Source: Mucilaginibacter sp. JRF
Lineage (GTDB): Bacteria; Bacteroidota; Bacteroidia; Sphingobacteriales; Sphingobacteriaceae
NCBI RefSeq assembly: GCF_015223065.1
Contig: NZ_JADFBY010000006.1
Coordinates: 62,001 to 126,000 of the forward strand
Reading direction: 5' to 3'
Length of the DNA stretch: 64,000 nucleotides
Shown: positions 28,239 through 37,560 of the stretch, one piece after another
How the letters are laid out: each line of letters begins with the position of its first letter
Numbering within the stretch: position 1 is the first letter of the stretch
The notes under the pieces: model-generated
Told to the model about the DNA's origin: nothing
What the model saw: only the letters and a program-made list of their open reading frames with translations
The model's database searches: none
Translations under genes and position numbers: made by a program

Positions 28239-29264
28239 ATGAACGACAGGCAACGCAAATCAGAGCTCTTTGAAAAGTACATGGAAAACACATGTACCCG
28301 CGAGGAGTTTGATGAACTTATCGGAGCGGTTAAGGAGTCGGATAATCTCGACGAATTTGACGGTGCCTTCAAAAAGCATTGGGAGCAGGCGCAACACAAA
28401 ACGCCACCGCACACCATCAGTTGGGATGGCATCTATCAAAATATAGTATTAAGGCTTTGGGCTATTAAAAAAGCCAGGCAACGGTTTAAGCACACTGCCC
28501 TGTTATTGGTTATATGTGGTGCGGCTTTGTTTTTGTACCCGCGTTATACCAAACCAACCGAGGTTGCTTATTTAACCGAGCAAACAGCATCAGCCAAAAC
28601 CAAGGTAGTAACCCTGGCCGATGGCACACGTGTAACCCTTAACGCCAATAGCGAGCTGCGTTACCCCGAAAATTTTAATGGCGATAAGCGTGAAGTATAT
28701 TTAACAGGCGAGGCTTATTTCCAGGTTTTCCACAATGCCGATAAGCCATTTGTTATACACTCAGGTAATTTACTTACCCATGTATTGGGTACTACATTTA
28801 CCGTAAGCGCTTACCCAAAATCGGTATCGCCGCTTAATGTTACGGTACTAACCGGTAAGGTAGCCGTAAAGCATGAGCAGGCTAACGCATTGGCGGTACT
28901 TACCCGCGGCCAATCAGCAACTATGCGTCAGGGTAAAAGTGCATTTGAGTTGGATACGCTTAAAAACCCCGAAGACGCTATCGCCTGGATAGATGATAAG
29001 CTGATATTCGAGAATGCGAATATGAAAGAGGTTGCATCAGTACTTAGCAATAAATACGGCGTAACCATCAATATTGCTGATGATCAGCTGGCGGCGCAAC
29101 ACATCACCGCCATATTCCAGGGGCAAACATTATCGGGCATATTAAAGGCGGTTACCAAAATAACCCACACAAAATATACTAATACCGACAGTACTACCTA
29201 TACAATATTAAAAACACAGCAATCACCACTAAAAGCAAAGAGAAGGAGAACCCATATAGAGTAG
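28239..29264 (+). CDS. FecR-family anti-sigma factor
   Basis: Protein of 341 residues. A cytoplasmic N-terminal part (1-85) is followed by one membrane helix ('ALLLVICGAALFLY', ~90-105), the FecR domain with 'VVTLADGTRVTLNANSELRY' and 'VYLTGEAYFQV', and a C-terminal DUF4974 domain (~245-325, 'LIFENANMKEVASVLSNKYG') that contacts the STN domain of the partner SusC. It holds the sigma factor at 27410 until its transporter signals substrate. The susC gene follows after a structured 126-bp leader. Confidence 0.9.
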   Translation: MNDRQRKSELFEKYMENTCTREEFDELIGAVKESDNLDEFDGAFKKHWEQAQHKTPPHTISWDGIYQNIVLRLWAIKKARQRFKHTALLLVICGAALFLYPRYTKPTEVAYLTEQTASAKTKVVTLADGTRVTLNANSELRYPENFNGDKREVYLTGEAYFQVFHNADKPFVIHSGNLLTHVLGTTFTVSAYPKSVSPLNVTVLTGKVAVKHEQANALAVLTRGQSATMRQGKSAFELDTLKNPEDAIAWIDDKLIFENANMKEVASVLSNKYGVTINIADDQLAAQHITAIFQGQTLSGILKAVTKITHTKYTNTDSTTYTILKTQQSPLKAKRRRTHIE

Positions 29265-29285
29265 AAAAATATTACTAAAAAATAA

Positions 29286-29332
29286 GGTTGAATGTGGTAC
29301 CAGCACACCCAACCTCTACGGGCTCAGGGCCC
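29286..29332 (+). other. Two adjacent stem-loops between fecR and susC
   Basis: GGTTG-aat-GTG (29286-29296) pairs with CAC-acc-CAACC (29304-29314), with a symmetric internal loop, and GGGC (29320-29323) pairs with GCCC (29329-29332). A similar two-hairpin layout occurs before the second STN-type susC (47523-47587). They would lie in the susC leader or fecR-susC junction. The second stem is only 4 bp and weak. Confidence 0.35.
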
Positions 29333-29390
29333 TCAAATTCATAGTCAACCCGAAAGGGCATTTCATCACTATAAATTTTTGATCAAATAT

Positions 29391-32300
29391 ATGACAAATA
29401 AATCATTGTCCTCACATTTGATATGTAAAGCATTTATGCGGTTAAGCTTAATTTGTACCATCATTTCTGTTTGCTTTACGTACGCGTCAGCTAAAAAACT
29501 TTCCGCGCAAGACCTCAATACCCGTATTTCTTTGCATGTAAACAACATGCCCGTTAAAGATGTACTGAGGCAAATTAATAAAGAAACCAAAATCAGCTTT
29601 GTTTTCAGTAACTCAATTGTTACTACACAACAAGTTAGTGTTGATGTAAAGAACGAGCAATTAGGTGTTGTTTTAAGGCGAATGTTAAACCCGATAGGTA
29701 TGGAGTATTCCATATCAGGCAATGTGGTTTTAATAGATAAAAAGACCCCTGTTGCTGATGAACCAGCCCCAACCACTGAGGCTGCCGCCCCTGTAAAAGT
29801 TACCGGTAAGGTAGTTGACAAGGCAGGCGAATCATTAGTAGGTGTTAGTGTTATGATAAAAGGTACCAACAATGGTACGGTAACCAGCCCCGAAGGCCGC
29901 TACTCTATCACCGCGCCCGAAGAAAACTCGATCCTGGTATTCTCGTATATGGGTTTTGTTACCCAGGAGGTGCCTGTTAACGGTCGTACAATTATTAACG
30001 TGCAATTAGCTGAGAACGAAACCAAACTGAACGAGGTTGTGGTAACGGCACTGGGTATATCAAAACAAAAGAAAGCCCTGGCCTACGCGGTAACCGAAGT
30101 TAAAGGTGATGAGTTTACCCAGGCTCGTGAAAACAACGTGGCCAACGCCTTAACAGGTAAGGTTGCGGGTGTTAACGCCACAGGTCTTTCAACCGGCCCT
30201 GGCGGATCAAGTCGCGTGTTGATACGTGGTAACGGTTCATTATCGGGCAGTAACCAGCCATTATACGTGGTAAACGGTATGCCTATTGATAATTCGGTAC
30301 CGGGTGGTAGTGCAAGCACCAACGCAGGCGGCGGTAACGTTGACCGTGGTGATGGTATTGCGGGCATCAACCCTGACGATATCGAATCAATGAGCGTGTT
30401 GAAGGGCGGTACCGCGGCAGCGCTTTACGGTGCACGCGCGGCAAACGGTGTTATATTGATAACTACTAAAAAAGGCCGTGCGCAAAAAGGTATTGGTGTA
30501 GAGTATAATTCAACCTTTACTGCCGAAACTCCATCAGTTTTCCCCGATTGGCAGTATGAGTATGGCCAGGGTGATGGTGGTGTAAAACCAATGACCCAGG
30601 CTGCTGCTATACAAACAGGTCGCCGCTCATTCGGTGCCCGTATTGATGGCTCAACCTATGTTGGCTTTGATGGGTTAGAGCATCCGTATTCAGCGCAAAA
30701 GGATAATATCAAGAATTTTTATCGCACAGGTACCAACTTAACCAATACGGTAGCTTTTACAGGTGGTACTGAGGCTGTTAATTATCGCTTTTCGATGTCT
30801 GATCTGAATAGCAAAAGCATATTGCCTAATAGCGATTTTGGCCGTAAAACAGGTAATCTTAGTTTAGGAGGTAAATTGGGTGAAAAATTAAGCTTTGAGG
30901 CATCGGCACAATATAACATTGAGAATGCCAAGAACCGTGCAAGCGCGGGTGATGCTTTGGGTAACCCTAACTGGACCCCATACATGATCGCCAATACTGC
31001 CGATATTCAATGGCTTGATCCGGGATATGATGCCAACGGTAACGAAATTCCATGGAATGATGCCTCTATCGCTTCAAACAGCTACTTCGTGGTAAACAAG
31101 TATCAGCAAAAAGATACCAAGAACCGCTTTATTGGCCAGGCAGGCGTAACCTACCAGTTCTTGAAAAACCTTTCGTTAAAAGGTGTGGTAAGCCGCGATT
31201 TTTACAACTACAACTACAAATACATTATACCAACCGGTACGTTATATGTGCTTAACGGCCAGTACAATGAATTAAAGGCTGACGCGTCAGAAACCAACGC
31301 CCTGGTAACCTTGAACTACAATACTCAGGTAAAAGATTTTGGTATATCGGCATTTGTGGGTGCTAACAAGCAGCGTTCTGTCTACAATCAATCAAACATT
31401 GTAGGTGCTAACTATATCATTCCATATTTCTACAGCTCTACCAACTTATCGACAATCTCTACAACTCCAACCAATAACCAAACAGGTATCAACTCATTAA
31501 TGGGTTCGGCCGATTTGAGTTATAAGAACTTTGCTTACTTAACATTCACCGGCCGTCAGGATTGGTTCTCAACCTTAAGCCCTGAAAATAATAAGATCTT
31601 CTACCCATCGGTAGGTGGTAGCTTTGTATTGTCAGAAGCGTTCAAGCTTCCGCAGTCGGTAACTTATGCTAAGGTACGTGCATCATGGGCACAGGTAGGT
31701 GGCGGCGCGCCCGATCCTTACCAAATTAATCAGGCCTTCATGATGGTGCCAAGCTCAGGCCAGCCATTGCAAAACGTATCAAGCACTACCATGACCAACA
31801 GAAACCTGCAACCATACACCTCAACTACTACTGAGGCGGGTGTTGAAGCACGTTTTCTGGATAACCGTTTAGGCTTCGACCTGACCTTGTATAACCGTAA
31901 AACAACTAACGATATCGTATCAGTTGCTATATCAGGAACATCAGGTTACAACAACGTTATTTTGAACGTGGGTGAGTTGAGCAATAAGGGTATTGAGGCT
32001 TTGGTGAACGGTACGCCTGTTAAAACCAAGGATTTCACCTGGAGCGCCAGCTACAACATGGCCTACAACAAAAATGAGGTTGTTAAGCTTGCCGCCGGTT
32101 TGAACCAGATACAAATGGCATCATCAGTAAACGGTTGGGGTTACATTAACAACATTGTTGGCGAGCCTTACGGTAGCATTGTGGGTACCCGCATGCAGCG
32201 TGATGCAGCCGGTAACGTAGTTTACAATGCAACCACAGGTTTACCTGTTGCCACACCACTGCAAAACCTGGGTAATGGCGTTGCGCCTTTAACCATGGGT

Positions 32301-32804
32301 TTATCCAACGATTTTAAGTACAAAAGGTTTGGCCTGAATGTATTGGTTGATGGTAAGTTCGGTAACAAGATACTATCACTTATGGAGATCTACGGTACAC
32401 GTTTAGGTTTGATGAAAAGCACCTTACCTGGTCGTGATGGTGGTTTAGCTATAAGCGGTGTTGATCAGGCTGGTAACCCGTACTCACGTACAGTGCCTGT
32501 GGCCGATCTGCGTACTTACTATGATAACAATAAATCATATTCAGAGTTGTTTTTGCACGATGCGAGCTTTGTTAAACTTCGTCAGGTTATCCTGAGTTAC
32601 AACATCCCTGTTGATAAGCTGAAGTTTGCTAAACTGCAAGGTGCAAGCATATCCTTTGTTGCGCGTAACCTGTTAACGCTATACAGCCAAACAGACAATT
32701 TTGATCCGGAATCAAGCTTCACCAACGGTGCAAGCCAGGGTTTTGAGTCGTTTGGTTTACCGCGTACCCGCAGCTTTGGTTTAAACCTGATGGTTAAGTT
32801 TTAA
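29391..32804 (+). CDS. SusC/RagA-family TonB-dependent transducer with STN domain
   Basis: Outer-membrane protein of 1137 residues from the ATG at 29391; the frame is open to 29292 but the signal peptide (ends near 'ASAKKLSAQ') fits the later start. Order: STN signalling domain (~45-118, 'RISLHVNNMPVKDVLRQINK'), carboxypeptidase-regulatory-like domain (~138-220, 'VTGKVVDKAGESLVGVSV'), plug with 'DIESMSVLKGGTAAALYGAR', and barrel. The STN domain signals through the FecR protein to the ECF sigma just upstream. It should import the substrate of this unit, perhaps one processed by the exported enzymes at 34497-38484 (inference from position). Confidence 0.9.
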   Translation: MTNKSLSSHLICKAFMRLSLICTIISVCFTYASAKKLSAQDLNTRISLHVNNMPVKDVLRQINKETKISFVFSNSIVTTQQVSVDVKNEQLGVVLRRMLNPIGMEYSISGNVVLIDKKTPVADEPAPTTEAAAPVKVTGKVVDKAGESLVGVSVMIKGTNNGTVTSPEGRYSITAPEENSILVFSYMGFVTQEVPVNGRTIINVQLAENETKLNEVVVTALGISKQKKALAYAVTEVKGDEFTQARENNVANALTGKVAGVNATGLSTGPGGSSRVLIRGNGSLSGSNQPLYVVNGMPIDNSVPGGSASTNAGGGNVDRGDGIAGINPDDIESMSVLKGGTAAALYGARAANGVILITTKKGRAQKGIGVEYNSTFTAETPSVFPDWQYEYGQGDGGVKPMTQAAAIQTGRRSFGARIDGSTYVGFDGLEHPYSAQKDNIKNFYRTGTNLTNTVAFTGGTEAVNYRFSMSDLNSKSILPNSDFGRKTGNLSLGGKLGEKLSFEASAQYNIENAKNRASAGDALGNPNWTPYMIANTADIQWLDPGYDANGNEIPWNDASIASNSYFVVNKYQQKDTKNRFIGQAGVTYQFLKNLSLKGVVSRDFYNYNYKYIIPTGTLYVLNGQYNELKADASETNALVTLNYNTQVKDFGISAFVGANKQRSVYNQSNIVGANYIIPYFYSSTNLSTISTTPTNNQTGINSLMGSADLSYKNFAYLTFTGRQDWFSTLSPENNKIFYPSVGGSFVLSEAFKLPQSVTYAKVRASWAQVGGGAPDPYQINQAFMMVPSSGQPLQNVSSTTMTNRNLQPYTSTTTEAGVEARFLDNRLGFDLTLYNRKTTNDIVSVAISGTSGYNNVILNVGELSNKGIEALVNGTPVKTKDFTWSASYNMAYNKNEVVKLAAGLNQIQMASSVNGWGYINNIVGEPYGSIVGTRMQRDAAGNVVYNATTGLPVATPLQNLGNGVAPLTMGLSNDFKYKRFGLNVLVDGKFGNKILSLMEIYGTRLGLMKSTLPGRDGGLAISGVDQAGNPYSRTVPVADLRTYYDNNKSYSELFLHDASFVKLRQVILSYNIPVDKLKFAKLQGASISFVARNLLTLYSQTDNFDPESSFTNGASQGFESFGLPRTRSFGLNLMVKF

Positions 32805-32845
32805 TTAGGGCATTGATCCAATAATTATTAAAAGGACAATTTGAT

Positions 32846-34375
32846 ATGAAAAGAAACTTAAGAAAATATATAGCATTCTTCATGGCCGGCTCAATGGGTT
32901 TGCAGGCATGTAATAAGGGCTTGGAGGATATGAACGTTAACCCGAATACATCGCCAAATCCAACCCCGGCGTTCGTGTTCACCAAATCGTTACTTGATGG
33001 TACGGGTGATGTGCTTAACCTGCTGCAAGGCACCATGCAATACACCACCAGCTATAACGATGTGGCCGGTTTTGGTGCCAAGTATGTACTTAGCCAAAGC
33101 CAGCAATCGTGGCCGGTATTCAATAACGCTTACCCGAAGGAGATAAACGAGATAACTCAGGTTATTGCAGCTTTGGGTACTGATGCAGCCGTGTCAAACC
33201 AATTGCAATGTGCACGTATATGGAGAGCATACTGCTTTAGCCGTATAACCGATCTGTACGGTGATGTACCATACAGCCAGGCCGGTAAAGGGTATACCGA
33301 AAACCTTTACATGCCGGTTTATGATACGCAACAGGCCATATATGCGGATATGTTGAAAGAGCTTGACGAAGCCGCGACAGCCATCAATACCACAGGTACA
33401 GGCTTTGGCGCTGCCGATCTAATCTACAAAGGCAACATGGCGCAGTGGAAAAAATTCTCATACTCGCTGATGTTACGCCTTGCCATGCGCATGACCAAGG
33501 TTGACGCTACCGCTGCCGAAACCTGGGCTAAAAAAGCCATTGCAGGTGGTGTTATATTGGAAGATGCTGATGTAGCCAAAGTAACCGGTTATGTATTAAC
33601 AGGTCAGGACATCAACAAAAATCCGCTTGCGTTAAACCTGTATAACTCTGATTATATTGCAGGTAACGGTAACAGCAACCCGGAGGGTGGTAAGTTTCAG
33701 GACGTTTTCATCAACTTCCTGAAAACTAATAACGACCCTCGTTTAGGTGTGCTTTCAATAGTATGGAATGGTACCACGCCTGATACTACATCATCAGTAC
33801 AAAAAGGTATGTCGGCTATGCTGGGTACCAAACCTGCTGATTTTGTAACATACTCTGAGCCTAACCCGGCAACTATATTGCAGTTGAACAGCCCTTACTT
33901 ATTAGTTACCAATGCCGAAGTTAACTTTTTGTTAGCTGAGGCCGCATTGCGTGGCTGGTATACAGGTGCATCGGCCAGCGTTTCGTACGAGAGTGGTATA
34001 AGCGCGGCCATGAGGCAGTGGGCACAGTTTGGCACCGGTGCAGGTAATATATCAACTAACCAGATAGAAACCTACATTCGTTACCATCAGCTGAATACAG
34101 CCGGTAATATTGAGCAACAGTTAGAGCAGATCTACACCCAGTTTTGGGTAGGTGTGTACCCTAACGCTACCGAAACATGGTGTACTTACAGGCGTACAGG
34201 CTATCCGGCCCTTACACCTAACAACTATGTGGGTAACGCTACAGGCGGTAAAATTTTCAGAAGATTTTTATACCCTGCAACTGAGCAGAACTTAAATGGC
34301 GAAAACTACAGGGCGGCTATCGCGCGCCAGGGCGCGGATGAATTCCTGACCCGTATGTGGTGGGATCGTCCATAA
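32846..34375 (+). CDS. SusD-like lipoprotein, SusD/RagB group 2
   Basis: Lipoprotein of 509 residues, lipobox 'LQAC' then NK. It differs from the other SusD proteins here: 'LEDMNVNPNTSPNPTPAFVF', 'CARIWRAYCFSRITDLYGDV', 'KKFSYSLMLRLAMRMTKVD' and 'TNAEVNFLLAEAALRGW' are typical of the SusD-like group (PF12771) that often serves peptides or non-classical substrates. It follows its susC after 41 bp and is closed by a strong terminator. Confidence 0.85.
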   Translation: MKRNLRKYIAFFMAGSMGLQACNKGLEDMNVNPNTSPNPTPAFVFTKSLLDGTGDVLNLLQGTMQYTTSYNDVAGFGAKYVLSQSQQSWPVFNNAYPKEINEITQVIAALGTDAAVSNQLQCARIWRAYCFSRITDLYGDVPYSQAGKGYTENLYMPVYDTQQAIYADMLKELDEAATAINTTGTGFGAADLIYKGNMAQWKKFSYSLMLRLAMRMTKVDATAAETWAKKAIAGGVILEDADVAKVTGYVLTGQDINKNPLALNLYNSDYIAGNGNSNPEGGKFQDVFINFLKTNNDPRLGVLSIVWNGTTPDTTSSVQKGMSAMLGTKPADFVTYSEPNPATILQLNSPYLLVTNAEVNFLLAEAALRGWYTGASASVSYESGISAAMRQWAQFGTGAGNISTNQIETYIRYHQLNTAGNIEQQLEQIYTQFWVGVYPNATETWCTYRRTGYPALTPNNYVGNATGGKIFRRFLYPATEQNLNGENYRAAIARQGADEFLTRMWWDRP

Positions 34376-34403
34376 TAAAAAAGAATTTGGTTAGTTAAGT
34401 GGC

Positions 34404-34450
34404 GAATAGTCCCGCCGTGTTTAATGATTTGACGGCGGGCTATTCATTTT
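34404..34450 (+). terminator. Rho-independent terminator after the ECF/SusC/SusD unit
   Basis: GAATAG-t-CCCGCCGT (34404-34418) pairs with ACGGCGGG-CTATTC (34432-34445) with one bulged base, followed by ATTTTTT. It separates the transporter genes from the RidA operon. Confidence 0.8.
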
Positions 34451-34456
34451 TTAACT

Positions 34457-34464
34457 TAGCTTTA
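34457..34464 (+). promoter_or_regulatory. Possible -7 box for the RidA operon
   Basis: TAGCTTTA differs from TAnnTTTG only in the last base and lies 32 bases before the RidA ATG, directly after the terminator. An independent promoter is needed here if the terminator works. Confidence 0.35.
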
Positions 34465-34496
34465 TTCAATACTGAAGAAAAATAAATAACAAAACA

Positions 34497-34955
34497 ATGG
34501 AAAGAAGATCGATCGTAAAGAAAATGCTGGCCTCGGTAGCTGGTTTATCTGTTTTTGGCCTTGCTAAGGCAAGCAATGTACAGGCAGCCGACGAGAAGGA
34601 AGTAAACAACATTACCACGCAGGATGATGTTCCGCTGTTCTCTGGCTCAACCAAATTAGGCAACATGATCTTTGTAGCCGGCAAGGGTGCACACACAGTG
34701 CCGTTTGAAATTAAGGCCCATACTGAGATCGTGTTGAAGGAGCTTGAGGCAGAGCTTAAAAAAGCAGGTTCATCAATGGAGAAGGTACTGAAGGTTAATG
34801 TTTACCTGAACGATATTGCCGATTACAAAGGCATGAACGAGGTTTACAAAGGCCGCTTTGGTAAAAAACCTCCGGTGCGTACCACGGTAGCTGTTGCCAA
34901 AGGCGGCGTACCCGGCGACTCACTGGTTGAGATGGACTGCATTGCCTATATCTGA
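34497..34955 (+). CDS. RidA/YjgF-family enamine/imine deaminase with Tat-like export signal
   Basis: Protein of 152 residues: a ~30-residue N-terminal signal beginning 'MERRSIVKKML' with the twin-arginine pattern, then a RidA domain. The catalytic Arg is kept ('PPVRTTVAVAK', Arg128), as is the later acidic residue in 'VEMDCIAYI'. RidA hydrolyses reactive enamines and imines such as 2-aminoacrylate, released by PLP enzymes, to ketoacid plus ammonia. Cytosolic RidA has no signal, so an exported form is unusual; the next gene encodes an exported PLP enzyme, which gives it a substrate. Spacing to that gene is 30 bp. Confidence 0.85.
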   Translation: MERRSIVKKMLASVAGLSVFGLAKASNVQAADEKEVNNITTQDDVPLFSGSTKLGNMIFVAGKGAHTVPFEIKAHTEIVLKELEAELKKAGSSMEKVLKVNVYLNDIADYKGMNEVYKGRFGKKPPVRTTVAVAKGGVPGDSLVEMDCIAYI

Positions 34956-34985
34956 TCGGTTAACAACCCCCATTAAACTTTGATA

Positions 34986-36197
34986 ATGAAACGTAGAAAC
35001 GTTATAAAAAGCCTGTCAATGCTCCCTTTCGCGGGGGCACTGACTGCTAAAGCAGCAAGTGCTGTTACCCACGAGGCCGCGCCAGCCCCTAAGCGCGATT
35101 TTTTTAAGGAACTGGGTGTTACCCCGGTTATCAACGCGTCAGTTACCATGACCTTTCTTTCGGGCTCGCTAATGCTGCCCGAGGTATTGGAGGCTATCAA
35201 CTCAACCTCGCATGATTTTGCTAACCTGTACGATCTGCAAGATAAAGTAGGCGCTAAAATTGCCGAAATGCTGCATTGCGAGGCGGCTATGGTAACATCA
35301 GGCGCGGCATGTGCCATGGTGCTGGGTACCGCGGCCTGTATCACAGGTACTGATGAGCAAAAAATAAAAATGCTGCCTAACCTGCCGGGTCCGCGCCCGG
35401 AGGTGATCATGCAAAAATCGCACAGGTATTTGTTTGATCAGGCGGTGAGCACTACAGGCGCTAAAATTATTGAAGTTGAAGGTGCTGCCGCTATGGCCGC
35501 CGCTATTAACAGCAATACCGTTATGGCATTGTTTTTTAACGCGGCCGGTAGCAGCAGCATTACCCACGAGGAATTTTTGAAGGTAGCCAAAGCCCGTAAT
35601 ATCCCTACGTTTTTGGATGCCGCGGCAGATGTGCCACCGGTTGAAAACCTGTTCAAATTCCAAAAGATGGGCTTTGACCTGGTAACTTTCTCAGGCGGTA
35701 AAATGATACGTGGGCCTCAAAGTGCCGGTTTGTTGTTCGGTCGTAAGGATCTGATAGCTGCCGCGCGATTGAACCATAGTCCGCATGAAGCGCCTATCGG
35801 TCGCCCGATGAAAGTGAACAAGGAGGAAATGTTTGGTATGTATGCTGCGCTGAAAGCTTATCTGGAGCGCGATCATAAAAAAGAATGGGCTGATTGGGAG
35901 CAACGTGTAAAAACCATCGGCGCTAAGTTGGAAACCGTACCAACGGTAAAAACCCGCCAGGTAGTTGATCCGGGGCCTGCAAATGCCTTCCCGAGCTTGT
36001 TTGCCACCTGGGATCAGGCTAAAATAAAAACTACACCTAAACAGGTTGTTGAAGCATTAAAAAGCGGCACCCCAAGTATTGTTGCTAATGAAAAAGGCGA
36101 CTCGCTAATTGTAGGCGTAGTACTGTTGCGTACCGATCAGATAGATGTGGTAGCCGGCAGGGTTAAAGCAATATTACAACAGGCTGCCTCAGCCTAA
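34986..36197 (+). CDS. SelA/DgaE-like PLP-dependent ammonia-lyase with Tat-like export signal
   Basis: Protein of 403 residues. ATG 34986 gives 'MKRRNVIKSLSM', a twin-arginine-like signal; the TTG at 34980 is unlikely. The mature enzyme starts at 'FFKELGVTPVINASVTMTFL', continues with 'VTSGAACAMVLGTAACITG', and has the PLP lysine in 'TFSGGKMIRGPQSAGLLFGR' (Lys239). This is the SelA-like branch that includes D-glucosaminate-6-phosphate ammonia-lyase (DgaE), not true selenocysteine synthase; nothing else points to selenocysteine use. A PLP enzyme sent out by Tat in folded form is chemically sensible but rare. Product release as an enamine would suit the RidA gene before it. Confidence 0.8.
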   Translation: MKRRNVIKSLSMLPFAGALTAKAASAVTHEAAPAPKRDFFKELGVTPVINASVTMTFLSGSLMLPEVLEAINSTSHDFANLYDLQDKVGAKIAEMLHCEAAMVTSGAACAMVLGTAACITGTDEQKIKMLPNLPGPRPEVIMQKSHRYLFDQAVSTTGAKIIEVEGAAAMAAAINSNTVMALFFNAAGSSSITHEEFLKVAKARNIPTFLDAAADVPPVENLFKFQKMGFDLVTFSGGKMIRGPQSAGLLFGRKDLIAAARLNHSPHEAPIGRPMKVNKEEMFGMYAALKAYLERDHKKEWADWEQRVKTIGAKLETVPTVKTRQVVDPGPANAFPSLFATWDQAKIKTTPKQVVEALKSGTPSIVANEKGDSLIVGVVLLRTDQIDVVAGRVKAILQQAASA

Positions 36198-36202
36198 CAT
36201 AT

Positions 36203-36224
36203 AATGCCGCTTAGTTGCGGCATT
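36203..36224 (+). other. Stem-loop between PLP enzyme and amidohydrolase genes
   Basis: AATGCCGC (36203-36210) pairs with GCGGCATT (36217-36224) around a 6-base loop, followed by AT-rich sequence rather than a clean T run. It may be a weak terminator, attenuator or RNA-stability element inside the operon. Confidence 0.4.
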
Positions 36225-36298
36225 TATTATTTTATATTCTTCCGGATGGCTGAGTGGCTCAGAATGAGGGATGGTTGTTTGAATTTACTATTTTACAG

Positions 36299-37537
36299 AT
36301 GAAAAAAATATTCGCCATTGCGTTTGTGGCACTGTGTTTCAGCAACGCGGTATCGGCGCAAACTTACAGTTTACTGATCAAGGGGGGCCACGTTATCGAC
36401 CCTAAAAATAATATTGACGAAGTAATGGATGTAGCCATTGCCGATGGCAAAATTGTTAAGGTGGCCAAAAGCATTACAGGCAACGCCACCCAAACGGTTG
36501 ATGCCAAGGGTTTGTATGTTACACCCGGATTGATCGATATACACTCACACAACTTTTTTGGTACCGCGCCCGATCATCAGTACGAAAACGGTAACCTGGC
36601 CCTGCCGCCTGATGGCTTTACCTTTCGTAACGGGGTAACTACCGTGGTTGACGCGGGCAGCTCAGGCTGGCGTACGTTCACCACGTTTAAGGAGCAAACT
36701 ATTGATCAATCGCAAACAAGGGTATTAGCTTTTTTGAATATTGTGGGTGAGGGTATGCGTGGCGGTTACGAACAAAATTTGAACGATATGGATACCCGCA
36801 TGTCGGCATTGATGGCTAACCGGTTCAAGAAATACATTGTAGGCTTCAAGGTTGCGCATTATGAGGGACATGATTGGTCGCCGGTTGACCGTGCCGTTGC
36901 GGCAGGTAAAGAAGCCGGTGACATACCTGTGATGATCGATTTTGGTGGCAGCACCCCGCCATTGCCTATCGAGGAGTTGTTTATGAAGCACCTGCGCCCG
37001 GGCGATATATTTACCCATTGTTTCGCACAGATAAACGGCCGGGAATTTATTGTTGATCAGCAAACCCAAAAAGTAAAACCATTTGTGCTTGAAGCCCGCA
37101 AGCGCGGTATATATTTCGATGTAGGCTACGGCGGTATCAGCTTTGCCTTTTCGCAGGCTATACCGGCTGCTAAGGAGGGCTTTTTCCCGAGCTCTATCAG
37201 CACCGATATACATACCGGCAGCATGAACAATGCCATGAAAGATATGTTAACCACCATGTCAAAATTCCTGGCTTTGGGTATGGACCTGAAAAGCGTGATC
37301 AAGGCATCAACCTCAAACCCCGCTACTGAAATTAAGCACGAAGAACTGGGTAACCTGAGCGTAGGTGCCGAGGCTGATGTGGCTATACTTAACGTACGTA
37401 AAGGCAAATTCGGTTTGTTTGATTATACCGGCCGTAAGGTTGAAGCCGATAAAAAACTGGAGTGTGAACTTACCGTACGCGCAGGTAAAATAGTGTACGA
37501 TCTGAATGGCATTGCCAATCCCATCACTATCCGTTAA
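36299..37537 (+). CDS. Exported amidohydrolase/deacetylase-family metallohydrolase
   Basis: Protein of 412 residues from ATG 36299, which gives a clean Sec signal peptide ending 'AVSAQ'; the frame is open from GTG 36254 but that start would bury the signal. It has the composite beta-domain 'LLIKGGHVIDPKNNIDEVMD', then the TIM barrel with metal ligands 'DIHSHNF' (His82, His84), a Lys in 'VGFKVAHYEGHD' that may be carboxylated, 'FTHCFAQ' His, and 'STDIHTG' Asp. It belongs to the dihydroorotase-like group commonly found beside SelA/DgaE-like genes. A likely role is removing an N-acyl group before the PLP enzyme acts (inference). Confidence 0.8.
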   Translation: MKKIFAIAFVALCFSNAVSAQTYSLLIKGGHVIDPKNNIDEVMDVAIADGKIVKVAKSITGNATQTVDAKGLYVTPGLIDIHSHNFFGTAPDHQYENGNLALPPDGFTFRNGVTTVVDAGSSGWRTFTTFKEQTIDQSQTRVLAFLNIVGEGMRGGYEQNLNDMDTRMSALMANRFKKYIVGFKVAHYEGHDWSPVDRAVAAGKEAGDIPVMIDFGGSTPPLPIEELFMKHLRPGDIFTHCFAQINGREFIVDQQTQKVKPFVLEARKRGIYFDVGYGGISFAFSQAIPAAKEGFFPSSISTDIHTGSMNNAMKDMLTTMSKFLALGMDLKSVIKASTSNPATEIKHEELGNLSVGAEADVAILNVRKGKFGLFDYTGRKVEADKKLECELTVRAGKIVYDLNGIANPITIR

Positions 37538-37560
37538 TTTAGTCACCTCAACATTATTTT

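Noticed and set aside
34986..36197. True selenocysteine synthase (SelA) and selenoprotein use
   Set aside because: The protein has a Tat-like signal and the DgaE-type 'SGGKMIRGPQ' site; no selB, selC or in-frame TGA selenoprotein was seen nearby.
36240..36275. tRNA-Ser/Leu-like fragment 'GGATGGCTGAGTGG'
   Set aside because: Only the acceptor-end/D-arm wording is present; no anticodon arm, T-arm or CCA partner pairs with it, and it lies just before the amidohydrolase signal peptide.
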